This document shows, in pieces, positions 62,028 through 64,000 of a stretch of 64,000 nt of DNA. Numbering within the stretch: position 1 is the stretch's first letter; every line of letters starts with the position of its first letter. The translations under genes were made by a program, and so were the position numbers. Source of the DNA: Tritonibacter horizontis (GTDB lineage Bacteria > Pseudomonadota > Alphaproteobacteria > Rhodobacterales > Rhodobacteraceae); assembly GCF_001518015.1 (NCBI RefSeq), contig NZ_LPUY01000138.1, positions 1 to 64,000 on the forward strand. Direction: 5' to 3'. Below the pieces are notes generated by a model. It did no database searches. It was not told the DNA's origin and saw nothing but the letters and a program-made list of their open reading frames with translations.

Positions 62028-63709
62028 TCCGCGGCCATGGTTTGGGTTTTGGGCTTGGGTTTCGCCCCGTGCTCGTATTCCTCAAGAAAATCGAGCACTT
62101 CCTGCCGATAGGCGTAGTAATCGGGATGTTCGAGCAGCGCCTTGCGGGTGCGCGGGCGCGGCAGGTCGACATGGGTGATCTTGCCGATGGTGGCCTGCGG
62201 ACCGTTGGTCATCATCACCACCCGGTCGGCCAGCAGGATCGCCTCGTCCACGTCATGGGTGACGCAGATGGCGGTAACCTTGGTCCGGCTCCAGACCTCC
62301 ATCAGCACCTCCTGCAGCTCCCAACGCGTCAGGCTGTCGAGCATGCCAAAGGGTTCATCCAGCAGCAGCAGTTTCGGCGACAGCGCAAAGGCGCGCGCGA
62401 TACCGACCCGTTGCTGCATGCCGTTGGACATTTCCGCCGCCGGCTTGTCCATCGCATCGGCCAGGCCGACCCGTTCGAGGTAATATTCCACCACGTCCTG
62501 CCGCTCGGCCTGGCTGGCGCGCGGATAGACCTTGTCGGCGCCGATGGCGACGTTTTCCTTGGCGCTGAGCCAGGGAAAGAGGTTCGGGGACTGGAACACC
62601 ACCGCGCGTTCCGGATCGGCGCCTTCGACGTGGCGGCCATCCAGTTTGATCGCGCCTTTTGAGATCGAGTTCAGCCCCGCCGCCATGGTCAGAACCGTGG
62701 ATTTGCCACAGCCGGAATGGCCGATCAGGCTGATGAATTCACCCCGGTCGATCTTGAGGTCGAAATCTTCGACCACCGTCAGCGGGCCCTTTGGCGTCGG
62801 ATAGATCTTGTGCAGTTGGCTGAAGTTCAGGAACCGCTCGTCGATCATGGTTTTCTGCGCCGTCTTGACCGCCGCAGGCAGGCTGTGGATCGGCGTCACC
62901 TCCGGAAGCAGGCGGGTGCCTTCGACCTTGGCTTCGATGCCGACATCCATCAGATACTTGGTGACTTCGGCCCGCAGATGTTTGAACGCTTCGTCGCTGT
63001 TCATGGCGCTGCGGTCGCGGGGGCGCGGGATCGTGACCCGGAATTCTTCCCCAAGCGTGCCATCAGGGTTCAGCGCGATGATGCGGTCCGCGAGGATGAT
63101 CGCCTCGTCCACATCGTTGGTGATCAGCACGCAGGTCTTCTTGTCCTGTTCCCAGATCTGTTCGATCTCATCCGCCAGATTGGCCCGGGTCAGCGCATCC
63201 AGCGCCGACAGCGGTTCGTCCAGCAGCAACATTTCCGGGTTCATCGCCAGGGCACGCGCCACGTTGACCCGCTGGCGCATGCCGCCGGACAGTTCCGCCG
63301 GGCGACGTGCCGCCGCATGGCCGAGGCCAACCATCTGGACGTAATGGGCGACTTTCTCGGCCTTTTTCGCCTTGGACAGGCCGGGAAACACGGTATCGAC
63401 CGCCAGCCCCACATTGCCGCTGACCGTCAGCCAGGGCATCAGCGAATAGGACTGAAAGATCACACCGCGCTCCGGGCCAGGGCCGGTGATCGGCTTGCCC
63501 TTGAAGGTGGCGCTGCCCTTGGTCGGGGCCTCCAGCCCCGCCATCAGGTTGATCAGGGTTGTCTTTCCGGTACCGGAAAAGCCCAGGATGACCAGGAATT
63601 CGCCTTCGGCAACCTCCAGATCAATGTTCTTCAGAACATGGGTTGCATGGGTGCCACTGCCAAAACTCTTGGACAGATTGTCGAATTTGAGAATGCTCAT
63701 ATCGCTCAC
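62024..63709 (-). CDS. Nitrate ABC transporter ATPase, fused NrtC/NrtD-type double ABC protein
   Basis: A 561-residue protein with two complete ABC domains. Domain 1 (about 5-270): Walker [10 protein letters not shown], signature LSGGMRQR, Walker [13 protein letters not shown]-loop replaced by Asn ([10 protein letters not shown]). Domain 2 (about 295-545): Walker [10 protein letters not shown], signature MSNGMQQR, Walker [13 protein letters not shown]-loop [10 protein letters not shown]. Cyanobacterial NrtC carries an NrtA-like domain instead of a second ABC, so this is a distinct fusion. It powers nitrate/nitrite uptake through NrtB. It overlaps nrtB and nirB by 4 bases. The start is 63709 or 63700. 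Confidence 0.93.
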   Translation of the reverse strand: MSDMSILKFDNLSKSFGSGTHATHVLKNIDLEVAEGEFLVILGFSGTGKTTLINLMAGLEAPTKGSATFKGKPITGPGPERGVIFQSYSLMPWLTVSGNVGLAVDTVFPGLSKAKKAEKVAHYVQMVGLGHAAARRPAELSGGMRQRVNVARALAMNPEMLLLDEPLSALDALTRANLADEIEQIWEQDKKTCVLITNDVDEAIILADRIIALNPDGTLGEEFRVTIPRPRDRSAMNSDEAFKHLRAEVTKYLMDVGIEAKVEGTRLLPEVTPIHSLPAAVKTAQKTMIDERFLNFSQLHKIYPTPKGPLTVVEDFDLKIDRGEFISLIGHSGCGKSTVLTMAAGLNSISKGAIKLDGRHVEGADPERAVVFQSPNLFPWLSAKENVAIGADKVYPRASQAERQDVVEYYLERVGLADAMDKPAAEMSNGMQQRVGIARAFALSPKLLLLDEPFGMLDSLTRWELQEVLMEVWSRTKVTAICVTHDVDEAILLADRVVMMTNGPQATIGKITHVDLPRPRTRKALLEHPDYYAYRQEVLDFLEEYEHGAKPKPKTQTMAAE

Positions 63710-64000
63710 CGGTTATTCGTGAAGGTAAAGAGCGACTGCAGAGCGAACATCACACGGTCCAGCATGAAGCCGATGATGCCGATGGTCACCACGGCGACCA
63801 TGATCTTGGCGAGGCTGCTGGAAGAGCCGTTCTGGAATTCGTCCCAGACGAATTTGCCCAGTCCGGGGTTCTGCGCCAGCATTTCCGCCGCAATCAGAAC
63901 CATCCAGCCCACACCAAGCGACAAGCGCAGCCCGGTAAAGATCAGCGGCAGCGCCGAGGGCAGCACCAGCTTGGTGATCTTGGTCCAGGTGTTCATCTTC
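63706..64000 (-). CDS. nrtB: Nitrate ABC transporter permease, C-terminal part (cut by window edge)
   Basis: The last 96-98 codons of a permease whose 5' end lies beyond position 64000. It shows the BPD-transport EAA-like end ([20 protein letters not shown]), [20 protein letters not shown] and a final membrane helix ([20 protein letters not shown]), as in NrtB/SsuC. It overlaps the ATPase gene by 4 bases. NrtA is expected further upstream, outside the window. Confidence 0.9.
   Translation of the reverse strand, partial: KMNTWTKITKLVLPSALPLIFTGLRLSLGVGWMVLIAAEMLAQNPGLGKFVWDEFQNGSSSSLAKIMVAVVTIGIIGFMLDRVMFALQSLFTFTNNR

Overview
The window is a high-GC alphaproteobacterial chromosome segment, most likely from the Roseobacter/Rhodobacteraceae group. 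The evidence is gene content: TRAP and peptide-type ABC transporters, a uxu hexuronate locus, Kai clock genes without kaiA, an assimilatory nitrate operon of nasA-nirBD type, gene-transfer-agent-like tail genes, and a DUF2924/serine-recombinase element. The genus cannot be fixed from sequence alone.

Layout. 0-10 kb: two paralogous DeoR-family regulators flank a sulfatase, followed by a complete five-gene oligopeptide-type ABC importer. 10-20 kb: a hexuronate locus. On the minus strand lie uxuA, uxuB, kdgK and a class IV aminotransferase. Diverging on the plus strand are a GntR/FCD regulator, the TRAP importer dctPQM and uxaC. Import followed by UxaC, UxuB, UxuA and KdgK gives a route from glucuronate to 2-keto-3-deoxy-6-phosphogluconate. 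19.9-25.7 kb: a six-gene Kai operon with a methanogen-output-domain-like sensor, a PAS histidine kinase, a receiver protein, KaiB, KaiC and a SasA-like kinase whose N-terminus is a KaiB-like domain. No KaiA is present in the window. 25.9-30.4 kb: a small lipoprotein, a DUF2975/XRE pair and a large RTX protein.

30.4-46.4 kb is an accessory region ending beside tRNA-Ser(UGA). It holds a degenerate stretch, an AlpA-like HTH gene, an orphan phosphorothioation-associated methyltransferase broken by a frameshift, truncated phage/GTA tail genes (DUF2793 and a tail megatron), a second AlpA-like HTH gene, a divergent S24 repressor pair, AbiV, DUF2924, a large serine recombinase and a DUF3883 nuclease-like protein. 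At least two recombination scars can be read directly. One is a head-on fusion of an HNH-endonuclease fragment with the DUF2793 gene. The other is an in-frame fusion of an element protein to an N-terminally truncated megatron.

46.4-53.5 kb is housekeeping: tRNA-Ser, a SPOR lipoprotein, a D-Ala-D-Ala carboxypeptidase, tmk, holB, tatD, a PhnP-like hydrolase and an AEC transporter. 53.6-64 kb on the minus strand holds a MYG1-family gene and the nitrate assimilation operon, read in transcription order as nrtB (cut by the window edge), a fused nrtC/D ATPase, nirB, nirD, nasA, a trpD2-like gene and cobA. These are translationally coupled or closely spaced.

The most interesting system is the Kai operon: a KaiA-less clock or timer with its own SasA-type output kinase and an additional sensor/kinase/receiver branch. 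The second is the rearranged island with its orphan DNA-modification gene and defence genes.
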